Shown piece after piece: positions 48,634-60,124 of a stretch of DNA of 64,000 nt. The position numbers and the translations under genes are program-made. Position 1 is the first letter of the stretch. Each line of letters opens with the position of its first letter. Where the stretch lies: assembly GCA_034766995.1 (NCBI GenBank), contig CM068313.1, forward strand, positions 11,401,012 through 11,465,011, given 5' to 3'. The notes beneath the pieces are model-generated. The model saw only the letters and a list, made by a program, of their open reading frames with translations. It ran no database searches and was not told the DNA's origin. The DNA comes from Acanthacorydalis orientalis (taxonomy: Eukaryota; Arthropoda; Insecta; Megaloptera; Corydalidae).

Positions 48634-48735
48634 GAAAATCGAGGTCAAACAGGACTAACTTACTTCACTACAAAGAAAACAAGTATATTTTTACAAAGTC
48701 TAGACGAATAAGAAAACCAAGACTTCGACCTAGAG
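48634..48735 (+). CDS. Candidate internal (cassette) exon of an unidentified gene
   Basis: The block lies between a strong acceptor (ctgtttttccag) and a consensus donor (ag|gtaagt). It is 102 nt, so it keeps phase if skipped. Only the third frame is open, and it is open throughout: 33 codons reading KSRSNRTNLLHYKENKYIFT then KSRRIRKPRLRPR, very basic at the end, with two leading bases and one trailing base. Multi-basic runs can be processing sites in secreted proteins or part of a nucleic-acid-binding tail, but I do not recognise the family. A possible downstream acceptor at 51262-51264 would add a few codons and a stop. No partner coding exon with clear homology was found, so this may be a chance or non-coding exon. 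Confidence 0.35.
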
Positions 48736-49084
48736 GTAAGTTCATTCGAAATAAAAAATAAAGAATATTGTTTTTTTAATTTATGAACATGTTTTTTTTC
48801 CATATCATATACATTTTTATTAACGCATCATTCAAACGTAAAACTTTTATCTCAGATAAACTGATTTATATATAAAAACATGTAATGGTTATCCGCGAAC
48901 AAGAATTAAAATCGAAACACGCTGTTTATCTACCTGTGATTCGGTTTATGCAAGGAGTATCTTTGTTATTCTCTGAGTCACTCTTCTTTATGATCGAGTT
49001 TAAGCTGAAATTAAACCTGACTTAATGTCAGATTAAACTTGAAAGAACCTTTATATGATATTCGTCGTAATATAATAGCTATAA

Positions 49085-49330
49085 AAAAATAAAACAGGTT
49101 GAAAACAGAATAAAAGAATTATACTTTTTTAGTTTCAGAAGTACTTGTTTTTATTTTGAAACAGTTTTAGATAATATTCGGATTGTGTATACGAAATTAT
49201 CAGTAAAATTTATGTAAATTTATTGATAAAAACGTGTTGTTTGGAATTAATTGGTCGATAAATAATTCATTTATGAAAATAGAAAAAGAAACGTGTGTTT
49301 AAAAACAAATTATGTTTATTTTATAAGGTG
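49085..49330. repeat. Local duplication, unit 2
   Basis: Partner of 48045-48330: TAAATTTATTGATAAAAACG, GTTTGGAATTAATTGGTCGA and an AAACGTGTGTTTAAAAAC tail. The candidate exon at 48634 lies between the two units. Confidence 0.55.
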
Positions 49331-49504
49331 TTTTTATCTGTTTCTTTTTTGTTCAAACGGTTATCATTGTATAAACATGTTATAAAATTTAATAAGTCGA
49401 TATTTATATTGATTTTAAAATCGATCATGTTCAGAACTTTCTTCGGTTTTATCTTAAAAATACTCTGAAAATAGAAATATTGATTAGAGTGTTACACAAC
49501 TTGT

Positions 49505-49800
49505 ATAAATTACATTTTTCAATCTCTTAACGAATCGAAAAAAAATTTGCTGATCTACAATGTTTAATAATTGATGATTGATTATTTTTCTATGCTGATT
49601 TAATCGTCTTCAAAGCAGTTAGATACAAGACAGAGATTGTTCTGTACCTTAATGACCTGAGGATGATGTTATCGCAATTGACATGCACTCATGAAACATT
49701 TAGAATAATTAATAATCGATTTTTGAACAAATGTTGCAGTTTGTGGAGGAGAGAGAAATTCATGTATGAAAATGAATTTAATCCCTGTGTGGCTGTACAA
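49505..49800. repeat. Foldback family A, near-complete copy
   Basis: Both arms: AATGTTTAATAATTGATGAT at the left; GACCTGAGGATGATGTTATC and GAAAATGAATTTAATCCCTG at the right. The 63- and 87-residue open frames here are by-products of the repeat. Confidence 0.55.
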
Positions 49801-50554
49801 AACTTTTTTCTTAAAATGGTTTCAAATATCTTGTTTTTAATATTCGATAACTGTATTAACTGTGAGCTTTCATTACACACGGTATTTTCTGATAATTTTT
49901 TTTTAATTTTACTTTCTTATTCATGAGGGGAAAAACAAAAATATATATCACCATTTGATACCATTCTTATCTTTGTTTAAATTTTATTTTAGCCTAGAAA
50001 ATCTCACCATCCTGGATTCATTCATATATTTTTTTAACCACAGAAACATCTTTATTTTGTATTCACATATTGATTTCGAATCGAATTAGATTTTTATGAG
50101 ACACAAAATTCAAAAATACCTGTTTTTGTCTATCAAATAGCGTTGATTCATTTTAAATAACTCATTTTATTTTTCCAGAGAATGAAAAATATGTCAATGA
50201 AAAATTATAATCTAATAGATAAACTATGTTAGGGGCACATAAATAATATTCATATACTAAAAGACTGTAAAGGGCTGAAACTATTAAAAGAAAGCTTATT
50301 TTCCATCAGACTAGCATCAATGAATTTATGGAATCAGTGGTCAATTTAGTAAAATTTCTAAAACATTGCTTCAAAAAGCTGGAAATAAAAATATAGTTTA
50401 AGAACGGAATGTAAGAATAAATAAATATACAGATATAGTAAAGTATAATTAAAATGCAGTAGAATAGCTAAGTTTTGTATTTATCACGTTTAAATTTTGT
50501 TACTAATCTGTAAAAGTAGTGTGAAATGTGACATGTATACGAGATTAACAAAGT

Positions 50555-50571
50555 GTATATATATATATATA
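50555..50571. repeat. (TA)n microsatellite
   Basis: Short TA run followed by an ATAATAATA stretch. Confidence 0.85.
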
Positions 50572-50669
50572 CATCAATAATGATTATAATAATAATAATA
50601 GTAATAATCTAAAAGATAAGGCATTTTATCAAAATATGAAATTCGGAAAAATATTAAAAATGTCTAACA

Positions 50670-50905
50670 CGGTTGTGTCTTTGTCGTCTTCACCTTTTTG
50701 AATTACTTGCTTTTCTGTCTTCCACTACACGTGTGACCTATTCGAGTAAATTTCAAATAACTAAAATATTAAATATTTAAAATCCAACTGAAGATGACAT
50801 ACGTGCTGAAACTAGTAATGGAAGATAAACTCGTATGATACAAAATGACTAAGACGACTAGAACAGCACATCAACAGAATTACAAGTATAGAACTAGAGA
50901 AGAAC
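50670..50905. repeat. Foldback family B, copy 10
   Basis: CCTTTTTGAATTACTTGCTT, CACTACACGTGTGACC, then CCAACTGAAGATGACATACG, TGCTGAAACTAGTAATGG and CATCAACAGAATTACAAG. Confidence 0.65.
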
Positions 50906-51579
50906 AATAATATTGATCATTCTTTACATAAAATTAATATTTGCAAAGTTTTATCTCATATCGATCATAAGATAATTCAATCTGATATATTCGGTACTAA
51001 AATTGTTTAAAACCTGGAATCTTCTTTAAATAATTGGCTTATTTTATTAAAAGATTTTTTTAATAAAAATTATATCTTACGATATTTCAAATCTGAGTAT
51101 TCACATCAACCTAATGCACCTATTTTTTATTTAATAAACATTTTTTTTAAAATAAGACGCACTTTATAAATACAAATACAATTAGAACGTTGAACAATTT
51201 TTTCATCGCATCTAATTTACAATATTTACTAATTGAAATTCATAAAACGTTCTATTTTTTTCAGACAATTGCCTTTTGATGAATTTTAATGTATGTCACT
51301 GATACAAACACACCGATTCAATCTCAGATGACACTGACGATTTTTAAATTCTCATTTCATTGATTTTTACACACATTTCATTAAAATCTGTATGTAATGC
51401 AAACAAACGTCAGATTCGTAGACTCTTTAGAACTCTCCCAGAAATAACGGCAAACAAAACGAAATGGTTTACCAAAAAAATACAAACGTTTTACTTATAT
51501 TTTTTCTTCAAAATTGTTTTTTTTTATATTTATTTATTTAGACAAACACAAACATCAATGAATCATTTATTGCATGAAT

Positions 51580-51910
51580 AATATTCTTACCCTTAAATGT
51601 ATCATCTTTTTCTAAGTGCTATAATATTAAATGAAGACGTAGTATGTGTCTTATATTTTTTTTCTACTAAACAACACATTTATGTTCCGTCGACTAACAT
51701 TTACCTTTTTAAAATGCCATGTGCATTTCTATAATACAAATGACACATGGTAAACGTCTGTTGTCAAATAATGCAAGTACAAATTAATGTCAAGTAGAAA
51801 AAAAAATTTAAAAAGCATTCAGAATTGCTTGATGACCGCTGCGTTACTGATTTATTTTTAAGTACAATAATTATGTATTTCGAAAATATATTATACATGT
51901 GCATATTTAA
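51580..51910. other. Intergenic stretch, nothing recognised
   Basis: AT-rich, moderately complex sequence. An inverted pair AAAATGCCATGTGCATTT / AAATGACACATGGTAAAC at about 51712-51752 is the only visible structure. Confidence 0.3.
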
Positions 51911-51912
51911 TC

Positions 51913-51915
<3 letters not shown>

Positions 51916-51950
<35 letters not shown>
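51916..51950. repeat. (TA)n microsatellite
   Basis: Pure TA run. Confidence 0.95.
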
Positions 51951-51952
<2 letters not shown>

Positions 51953-52314
51953 ATTTTTACATTCTTATTAATAATAATTGTAATTAAACTTTCCTATGAA
52001 AGCGTATCTGACGATAAAGATTTCAAAAATCACAATACTTTAATTTTTGATTCCTCTTTTCGATCCGTTTTCAAGGCTTTCACTAACGAAAACAGTGAAT
52101 TCAACATGCAAGAGAGGCTTCATGAAAGATTATTTATATCTATCGCTGATTCTATAAATGGAATCGATTTAAAATTGGCTGCAATATTTGTAGCATTATG
52201 TTTAAACCTTGTTTCAATTTCAAGTATTCCTAAAAAAAGACGTTCGTGTCATGATTACAAATCAACATATTCGTCTGAAAATTGCAAGAATCGAGGTTGT
52301 ATTGTTTACATATG

Positions 52315-52366
<52 letters not shown>

Positions 52367-52399
52367 TTTTATCAGAAAATAGACAGCACAAGCAAATAA
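51950..52399 (+). CDS. Hypothetical small ORF with hydrophobic segments
   Basis: A 149-codon frame that starts at an ATG next to a TA array and ends in a second TA array, so the true 3' end may be a splice site near 52295. The N-terminus FTFLLIIIVIKL is hydrophobic. At about residues 75-95, LKLAAIFVALCLNLVSISSI looks like a signal peptide or membrane segment, followed by PKKRRSCHDY and Cys residues spaced SENC, RGC, VYIC. This could be a small cysteine-bearing secreted peptide or nothing. There is no family match I can name. Confidence 0.2.
52319..52363. repeat. (TA)n microsatellite
   Basis: Pure TA run. Confidence 0.95.
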
Positions 52400-53030
52400 A
52401 CATCTAATAACAACGTACGATGTGTAATCTTGTATGTAATGTGTCTAGAATAAATGTATTCATTGATTGAAATTTCAAAGATGTTGTACAAGTTTCTTAG
52501 TATGCTGAATGAGTTCTACAGTTTTAGCGTAGCTGACAGTTATCACGTCCTATTCGTCTATATCATGAAAAATATACTTGTTCGTGTGGAAGATTTCATA
52601 CGTACGCTTCATGTAAGGGTTTTTCTTACTCATAAATACAACGGCTGCCTGTTAATAAACCTGTAATTGAGTCATTGTGTTTGCATTATGTCGTTTCGTA
52701 TTGAAATAGATTTCGTTAGATAATATGTAAAGTCTGTAATGCGACGATTACTCATAGATTTTTTTCCCTGAACGGTAATGACAAGCATGGTTGTATATTT
52801 TTGCGAAGAATAAAAAAGAACTTGTGTATTCGATTGAGATTTCAGTTATCGTGTCTTCGTCTTGAGACAATTTGGTGTGAATTTAAGATCGATTAATGCG
52901 GACTGGAAGAGTTAGATTGTTTGTTTTTTTTTGTAGTTTGGGAGTCAGTTTAGAGAAAAATATACCAGTTGATGTTAAACGTTTTTAAAACCGAAGATTA
53001 ATTTAAAAAATATATAACGACACATCTATT
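52400..53030. other. Unique block, nothing recognised
   Basis: Repeat-free sequence with a 70-codon open frame (MYSLIEISKMLYKFLSMLNE) that I cannot link to any family. Confidence 0.25.
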
Positions 53031-53033
53031 TAA

Positions 53034-53071
<38 letters not shown>
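53034..53071. repeat. (CT)n(TA)n compound microsatellite
   Basis: About twelve CT units then a short TA run that abuts the GC-rich unit. Confidence 0.95.
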
Positions 53072-53276
53072 GGAAGCTTCACCCTCTGTTATATATATAC
53101 ACCGAATGAAACAATAAATAGTTTCATTCGGTTACATGTAGAGGCTTCTAATTGACAAGTGCGCAGTGAACAGGGGGCGAATCTCCCTAATATATATATA
53201 TAAGAGGGGGCTTCGCCCCCTGTTTGATGCGCACTTGTCAATTAGAAGCCTCTACATCTAACCGAATGAAACAATA
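53071..53276. repeat. GC-rich inverted-repeat unit
   Basis: A right-hand unit (53202-53276) begins AGAGGGGGCTTCGCCCCCTG and ends ACCGAATGAAACAATAAAC. Its inverse, nearly identical, occupies 53121-53188, separated by a short TA run. A third, shortened direct unit is at 53071-53118. The outer GGGGGCTTCGCCCCC can form its own hairpin. Such units joined by TA runs suggest a small TIR element inserted in a TA array; I cannot name its family. Confidence 0.7.
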
Positions 53277-53440
53277 AACATATTTTTTTAAACTTATTTA
53301 TGTCTATATAATCATTATCGCAGACAGATTGCACCGTTGCCGTTATATATATGGGATAGACATATTTGGATACCATAAAACCTCGACATCATAAATAAAT
53401 AAGTCGACGTCATCGAAAATTTTTTGGGGATAACTTGAAT

Positions 53441-53577
<137 letters not shown>

Positions 53578-54112
53578 TAGGCACATACAGTGTCTTTCAG
53601 TCCTAAAGTTATGGAATCAGAAAAGAGACAAAACGCCAAAAACGCTCAGTTTAAAGGAAACCGGATTCATGTATATTGATTGCGTCCATCCATCTTTATT
53701 CTTAATGTTCTGTATTTTTTTCTATCTAACCACACTTATCGATGATGACAGATAATTTATATTCCGATGATTTTATAAGGATAGGTAGGCATAGAAGATG
53801 ATCATTCGTTCACTACCTCTATCCCATGTGTTTAAATCAGTATTAGATACAGAGGGACTCTGTTATATAAATCAATAATAAATAAAACACGCAATACATG
53901 TATCTACATTTTCAATATATGACTAAGAAAAAATCTTATATAATTCGCCGAAATAAAAACACAAAAAATTAACGCACGTGGTATAACATTTCGACTGTAC
54001 AAATACCGGTAATTACATTTCAATGAAAATAATTACTTATAGTTTGTATAAAATTATTTTTAAACTATATGACTAAACCATAGCCTGGAGCATGAAACAT
54101 ATATATACTTGT

Positions 54113-54115
54113 CTA

Positions 54116-54157
<42 letters not shown>
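54113..54157. repeat. (TA)n microsatellite
   Basis: TA with one TG interruption. Confidence 0.95.
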
Positions 54158-54159
<2 letters not shown>

Positions 54160-54530
54160 AATGTATATAAATGTGTATACAAGTTCCGATACAAAAAATA
54201 ACGCTTTGGTTTTTCTGCCTCTCATATCCTTGTGTCTTATTTTGTAATTTATGTACAATACGGTAAAGTGTCTATGTGATATGTTTGAAAATATATTATT
54301 TACAAAATCGACCGACCACAGGACGTCGCACGAATTTCAAATAGACACACTGTCGCGTTTAGACTCTAATTATTTCGTCAAAACGTATAAAATTACAACA
54401 GGTGCTAACAGATTTATACTTTTTCAAATCGGACATATGTCACTCAGTTAATGTGTGCATTTTTTTTTAAAGATCTGCTCGGTTCTTAGGATCACCTGAC
54501 CGGAATTGTCAAACATCGATGAGTTTATTT
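54160..54530. other. Unique block, nothing recognised
   Basis: CpG-containing sequence between two TA arrays, with a 66-codon plus-strand open frame lacking domains. Confidence 0.25.
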
Positions 54531-54532
54531 TT

Positions 54533-54535
<3 letters not shown>

Positions 54536-54583
<48 letters not shown>
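54536..54583. repeat. (TA)n microsatellite
   Basis: Pure TA run. Confidence 0.95.
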
Positions 54584-54585
<2 letters not shown>

Positions 54586-55204
54586 TATTTGATTTTGCGT
54601 GTCCTCTGTTTTACTGAATATTTATGTAAGGAAAAATTGAACACATCACTTATTATTGGGTTTTCTGTTTAAGAAATGTGTTGATATTATATTTAGATTT
54701 TTTTCAAATTATTAAACACGATCGGCTTGTTGAAAGCAGAGACTGTTTTCTTCAATGTTTAATTTATTTTTTTAAATTCAACAAACGGTTCGAAACTGAT
54801 GAATATTCTAAAATGTCTAATGTAAAGAAAAACAAATAAAAAAAATTGCGAAAAAGAACATGTGTCGCTGAGATTTTAAATCAAACTGAATAACATTTTT
54901 TCATATTGAAAAAAATGTACTTTTTTATTATTTGCGTTTTTTTTTCAATTTAAAAGATCAGCAGATTCTTAATTTTAATTTGAATGTTTTCTTATATACA
55001 GAGTAATTGAAAATTTATATTTTCTTAATAATAAAGATTTAGAATATTTTATAGGCAGTAATTTAATTGGAAATATTAATTTCGTTTAAATTTATTCGAT
55101 TCGAAATTCTTTTATGTAATATGTTCAAAAATATATAAAAATATGAAACTTGCAGCGACGAATATTTAACTTTAATTTCAATTACAATTCAGTTCTGAAA
55201 CTGT

Positions 55205-55385
55205 GTATAAATAGTTTCTCGCCTCGTAAACAATACTTTTTCTCTTATCAAAAATATTCAATAAATGATTATTAATTATATTTTATTAATTCTTATGCGC
55301 ATTTCAACAGTGATTCCCGTCACTCTTCAAGTGCTCAAGTACAGCAGAAACTTTCTTCTAACTATATCGTTCTGAAAATTTTTAC
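55205..55385. repeat. Foldback family A, left arm
   Basis: AAAATATTCAATAAATGATT, then TTATGCGCATTTCAACAGTG and CTTCAAGTGCTCAAGTACAG. The stem here is changed on both sides (GTGA/TCAC) and still pairs. Confidence 0.55.
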
Positions 55386-55690
55386 ATTTGGTGTCTTTTT
55401 GATCATCAAAAGAACTTATTTTTGAGTTTATTTCTAGTTCGAATTTGAAATTTAATCTGGTTTAATTTCGTTTATGCAGAATAAGAAGTTTGTGCAGATC
55501 TTTTTACAATATTTTTCCATAATTTTATACACATATTGAATGATGAATAAGGAACATCACTTGAAAGTTATTAAACTCATTATTTACACGAAATAACGCA
55601 ACTTTCATTATAAAAGCAGGATATCGTTTTTAATGTAACTTTATTTAACACTCAAAATTTATTTAATGAAGTTTTGTTTGTGCATAATCA
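55205..55690. repeat. Composite repeat unit, copy 2 (partner at 43.1 kb)
   Basis: Shares with 43145-43680: TTCGTTTATGCAGAATAAGA, ATAATTTTATACACATATTG, GGAACATCACTTGAAAGTTA, GAAATAACGCAACTTTCATT and CTCAAAATTTATTTAATGAA. Confidence 0.55.
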
Positions 55691-55870
55691 ATTTTGACTG
55701 AATTCACTTTTAAAAATGAATAATTTTTTCAGCTTACAAATAAACTTTTTTTCTGATGAAAAATCTTCAATAATTGATTATTGATCATGATGATTATTAT
55801 TTATGCGTGTTTCGATGGCGATTCCATCAAACTCAGAGCGTTAAGATACATAAACACTTTTTTTAATTTA
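55690..55870. repeat. Foldback family A, left arm
   Basis: TTGACTGAATTCACTTTTAA to CAGAGCGTTAAGATACA, including TTTCGATGGCGATTCCATC. Confidence 0.55.
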
Positions 55871-56219
55871 AAGATTTTCATTGTGATGTGATTTTGTAGG
55901 TTTTATATTTAGAAAAAGATAATTCTTATGTTAAAATCTCCAGTTACTATTAATTATTTCTTAAAACATTCCTTGAGCTTGCATTAAGTTACAATTGGTT
56001 CTTTGATGTTTTTTTTTGGTGCACTATTTGTATTATTAGTTATCTCAGATTGTATTTTAAATCCTTCTCAGTTATTTCAATTTTATTTTCTTGTACATAT
56101 GGAAGTAAAGCTCAGTTTTATTTTAAGATACGACATTCAACGATTTATAGATTTTCCTAGATCCTTAACCTCTGAATATGATTTTTTTATTGTAACTGTA
56201 TGCATTTAGTTGGAAATTC

Positions 56220-56410
56220 CATCATTTTTCAGAGAAATAATTTACAAAAGAAATAATTTTTGTATCCTCTCTGTAAAAATGGCGTTAATATCAAAATAGT
56301 CATAAGAAACAATCAAAGATTATTAATAATCATTTATTAAACATTTCCAGACAGAAAAAATGTGGTTTATTGAGCGTGTGAAAAATTCATTTGTAAAATT
56401 TCTAGAGATT
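56220..56410. repeat. Foldback family A, decayed copy
   Basis: AGAAACAATCAAAGATTATT and a GAAAAATTCATTTGTAAAAT end remain recognisable. Confidence 0.4.
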
Positions 56411-57540
56411 CATTAATTTTATTTAATTCTTTGATAGGATGCTCTCACATTTCAGAAAATTAACACGATTTATTAAAGAACTGGCATTCGTTATTTCGCG
56501 TTAATTTCAATAAATTTTCAGTCAAAAATTTTTCCATTCTTAAATACTTTTTGAATTAAATCTGATTGTCAAATATCGGTTAGTATCATTTTTGAAAAGA
56601 AGAAGACTCAATAAGGATAAATAAATCGATATAGAGATATCAAATGATGTGTCGAAAAAATTATAAAAATCAGTACGGAAAAGTTTATTTCTGTTAACCA
56701 CCTAATAAGTGATTAGTTAAATTAAAGCCTTAATTTATATACATGGCTCGTATTAGCAACTATCGATATTTAATATTAAATATCGTTTGAATATCTCTAA
56801 TTATTTATGAAAATGTAAATGTGTACTTCTTATTCGTTTTATATGATGTATAAAAATATACATAATATAAAATAGGAAACTTTTTTTATTTTTAAATAAT
56901 AATATGACAATAATTTAAAATTCAAATTGTAAAACTAAAAGTGTTTTTGTGTTATACCAGTAAATTCTAATGATCATAATTCAAAAAAAAAAATAAAAAA
57001 CTGTTTATATTTCAAATATTTTCCATTCAGATTTCAGGTACAAAAAGTCATAAATACAAATTTAGATAAAAATGATATTCTGTAAACATTCCAAGAGACA
57101 AAAAAAAACAGTTCCGCAATATAAATATAAAAATAAAAATAACAGATTTTAATAACACTCCAGCTTACAAAGGACCGTATCGTCTATTTTTAAATCTATT
57201 GTTTATATTTTATTCATCAGGCAAGTTCTATTTTTTTATAGGGTAATATAGAAAGGCAATTTATACAATATTTATAGATTTACGTGTTGCTTCTACGTTT
57301 TTAAAAATAGAAAAATACAATTTAATAATCACATTTGAAACCAAAAAGCATGCACGTGTGTTTACAAACGAACACTTGCAGATATTTGAATAAAACGTAA
57401 ATTAGCGAATTTGAATTCACTGCATATGTTTTACTTTTAGTGTATTGTTTATAGGTATCATTTCAATGTACTGTACACTTTCTGTTTTTATTTATTTTTA
57501 TTGTAGAGAGACATGGACGATTTTTGGAAAGGAACAGTTT
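56411..57540. other. AT-rich sequence, nothing recognised
   Basis: No exon, RNA gene or dispersed repeat seen. Confidence 0.45.
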
Positions 57541-57544
57541 AATA

Positions 57545-57650
57545 AAAATCGAAAAAGTTCAATAATCATTTAGTGAACATTTTTGATTAGGAAAAAATGT
57601 AGTTTGTAGGATGAGAGAATAACTAATTTATGAAAGAAATATGAGATATT
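57545..57650. repeat. Foldback family A, right arm fragment
   Basis: TTCAATAATCATTTAGTGAA, CATTTTTGATTAGGAAAAAA, then a GTAGGATGAGAGAATAACTA end. Confidence 0.45.
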
Positions 57651-57944
57651 TCAAATTGATTTTCTCTTTCAAATGAAACGTTAGACTTATAAAACTGTTA
57701 GGACTTTCAACAGCCTTTAACACTGTGAAATATTTTGTAATTATTGATGGAATTAGTGAACTGTGAAATAGTCATTACTGTAAAATACAGTTGTATTTAG
57801 AATTATGTGATCTAAATGTAAATTTTCATTTTCAGTGAATTATGATTTTGTACAGCAGAAATTGTTGATTAAATGAAATCTATATCAAAAACTGAGACAG
57901 TTTCGTCACTCAGTGTTTTATCACATTTGTAATTATGTGAGGTT

Positions 57945-58085
57945 ATGTCGTTAAATTAAAATATTAACGCCTGCCTTGATGAAGGGGCTAGATTTCATTG
58001 GTGGTCGAAGAGCGGTACCTAGTGTAAATCCGGCCCTGGGCGTACCTAACTAGGATAACCTCAAAAATAGGCCGAAAAAGCAGTG
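57945..58085. other. GC-richer insert with facing GAGGTTAT ends
   Basis: GTGAGGTTATGTCGTTA at the left and the complement TTTTGAGGTTATCCTAG at the right enclose about 110 bp including AATCCGGCCCTGGGCGTACC. It may be a small TIR element. A similar GAGGTTATGTCGTTAAG occurs alone at 4679. Confidence 0.3.
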
Positions 58086-58099
58086 CCAGACAGTTTTGA

Positions 58100-58430
58100 T
58101 ATTATGGATAGATTCATTTTCATAAATGACATTTTCTCCCACATCACAATCATTTTTCTGATCAAAAATATACAGTGAATGTTTATGATTATAACTGTAT
58201 GTGGGTGAGGGTGGTTGGTATACGTATTTCGATGTTGACGGCGTTAAACTCAGAGCACTAATTTATAGAAATAAATGCATTTTTTTATTAGATTTTTCTG
58301 TATCTTGGTATTCAGAGAAGGTTCAATATTCGTATAGGCAACAGTAATAAAATATCACAATAATCATTGATAAGAAAAATGTTCATATTTTGTGAAATTA
58401 AAGAAATAATGATTTGAACTAGCAGTGCAA
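58100..58430. repeat. Foldback family A, near-complete copy
   Basis: Left end AGATTCATTTTCATAAATGA; motif ATACGTATTTCGATGTTGAC at about 58220; right part AATAATCATTGATAAGAAAA. The palindrome after GAAA on the other strand reads ATACGTAT, a paired change from ATGCGCAT. Confidence 0.55.
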
Positions 58431-59399
58431 GATATTTGAATAAAACAATATTATAAATGATTTTTCTGTTTCAAAGACATGCAGGAAATACTTTGTGTCT
58501 CTCACAAATCTTATAAATAAAATGGTAGACATATGAAGCACATTAGAATTAAACAGTCTTGAAATTCGTGAAACAGAGTATAACTACTGATGTGTTGAAC
58601 TGGTAAAATAGTCCTGTGTCGTTACAAAAATCGACATTGGACTGATTATAAAATATTCTTCTTCAGTTCAAAGTACAAAGAAACTTAAGTCAATTTTATC
58701 TGGTTTTGAAAACAGAGATTTTTGTTTTACTTTACCTCCTAAAAATAGAAATATTTGTATGCACTTTCTTCCAATTATAAAAAAGATTTAGTGTAAATAA
58801 AATTGATTATATTTTAACTTAAATTGGAAAAAGGATCAGAAACTATTCACAGTGTCGTTAAAATATAAAATTCTAAAAATAATACTTTTCTCATTCGACT
58901 TATGGCTATAGATTTTGACAGAAAGAGATATGTAGCAAATAAATTCAAAATTATCACATCTGGAAAGATTTCATACTTTTATGAGCAAAAATAATCTTGT
59001 CGAATACTGTAATAATTCATTTGTAAAACTTTTTGAGATAGTTTAATTTTTTATTTAAGAAAATTTTGGTATATAGTTATATTTAGATTCGTAATGAATA
59101 GAAGATTCATTTATTTTTTAGATATGTGTTAAATTATATTTTTAAAGCGTATTTGTGTTTCAAATAGTGTTCAAAATTTAATTTTGTAATGTACGGTTCT
59201 GTTTTATTACAAAAAAGGTTATAGCGGTAGAAATTCTATAAAATATATCTAATTTTTTTATAATTGTTGGCGACAATCTATTTTTTTTTTTAAATCTCAT
59301 TATATTTTTTGAAACAAAGAACCGCTTATTACCAGTAAAAAATCCCTAATATTTCCATTAATCAATTCGAACTTTCCTGAACTTTTATCTGTAAATATA
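58431..59399. other. AT-rich sequence, nothing recognised
   Basis: Only a possible family A end near 59010 (AATTCATTTGTAAAAC). Confidence 0.45.
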
Positions 59400-60120
59400 A
59401 CGAATTTCTAGAACGACACATCTGTAATCATAGCTAATTTATCTTCTTCGTCCACTTCAATCATTGTTTTGTCACTATATCTGTCAGTGTGTTAAGAAAT
59501 GAACTTAGAATATGTCAGTCATATGTTCAATGCAGACCCCGTTGATTCTGGGAAGCGTGCATAGAGAAGAAAAAGCAGTTTATCAAACGGTATTACGGCG
59601 TATCTTCGACTAAAAACGCTACACATCTCACATACACACATATCGATGAAACCATAAATTTAGATCGCTTGTCTGTGATTTGTGTAATTTAATTATGTGT
59701 CGGTATTCGAGAATAATCTGGCTTGCGGCACTCAGTTCGATATAAATGGATGGCCCTTTGTAACTTCTTTTCTCATTTGTATATTAAACAGTTTTTTATT
59801 ATTATTTAATGTACTATTTTAAAATAACTATTTTATGTTTCTTGGACAGAAATTAAATACGATTCTTGTTTTATTCAAAAGTAGGTCATTTATTGTATGA
59901 AAAATATAAATAATTTTATAATCTAAATCGGTTATAGACGAATTACGGCTATTTCCGGCTTTCGGGGCAAGCTGATATGGTAAATATCGTTTTTTATCGA
60001 TTCTATTTTCTTCTCATAAGAATTTTCTATGCTTTTATTTGCTCTAAGTCACGAGGGGTAAAAAATATGCCATTACTTATTATCTTCTTATCAATAGTTG
60101 TGTAGCACGAGGGCAAATTA
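59400..60120. other. Unique, CpG-containing block upstream of the mariner fossil
   Basis: Repeat-free. CAGTTCGATATAAATGGATG at 59732 includes a TATA-like TATAAA, and AACGGTATTACGGCG lies at 59586. Possible regulatory DNA; no start codon or exon can be defined. Confidence 0.25.
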
Positions 60121-60124
60121 AAAA

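Noticed and set aside
51262..51291. Possible terminal exon following the 48634 exon
   Set aside because: Acceptor is good but the frame stops after about eight codons; insufficient support.
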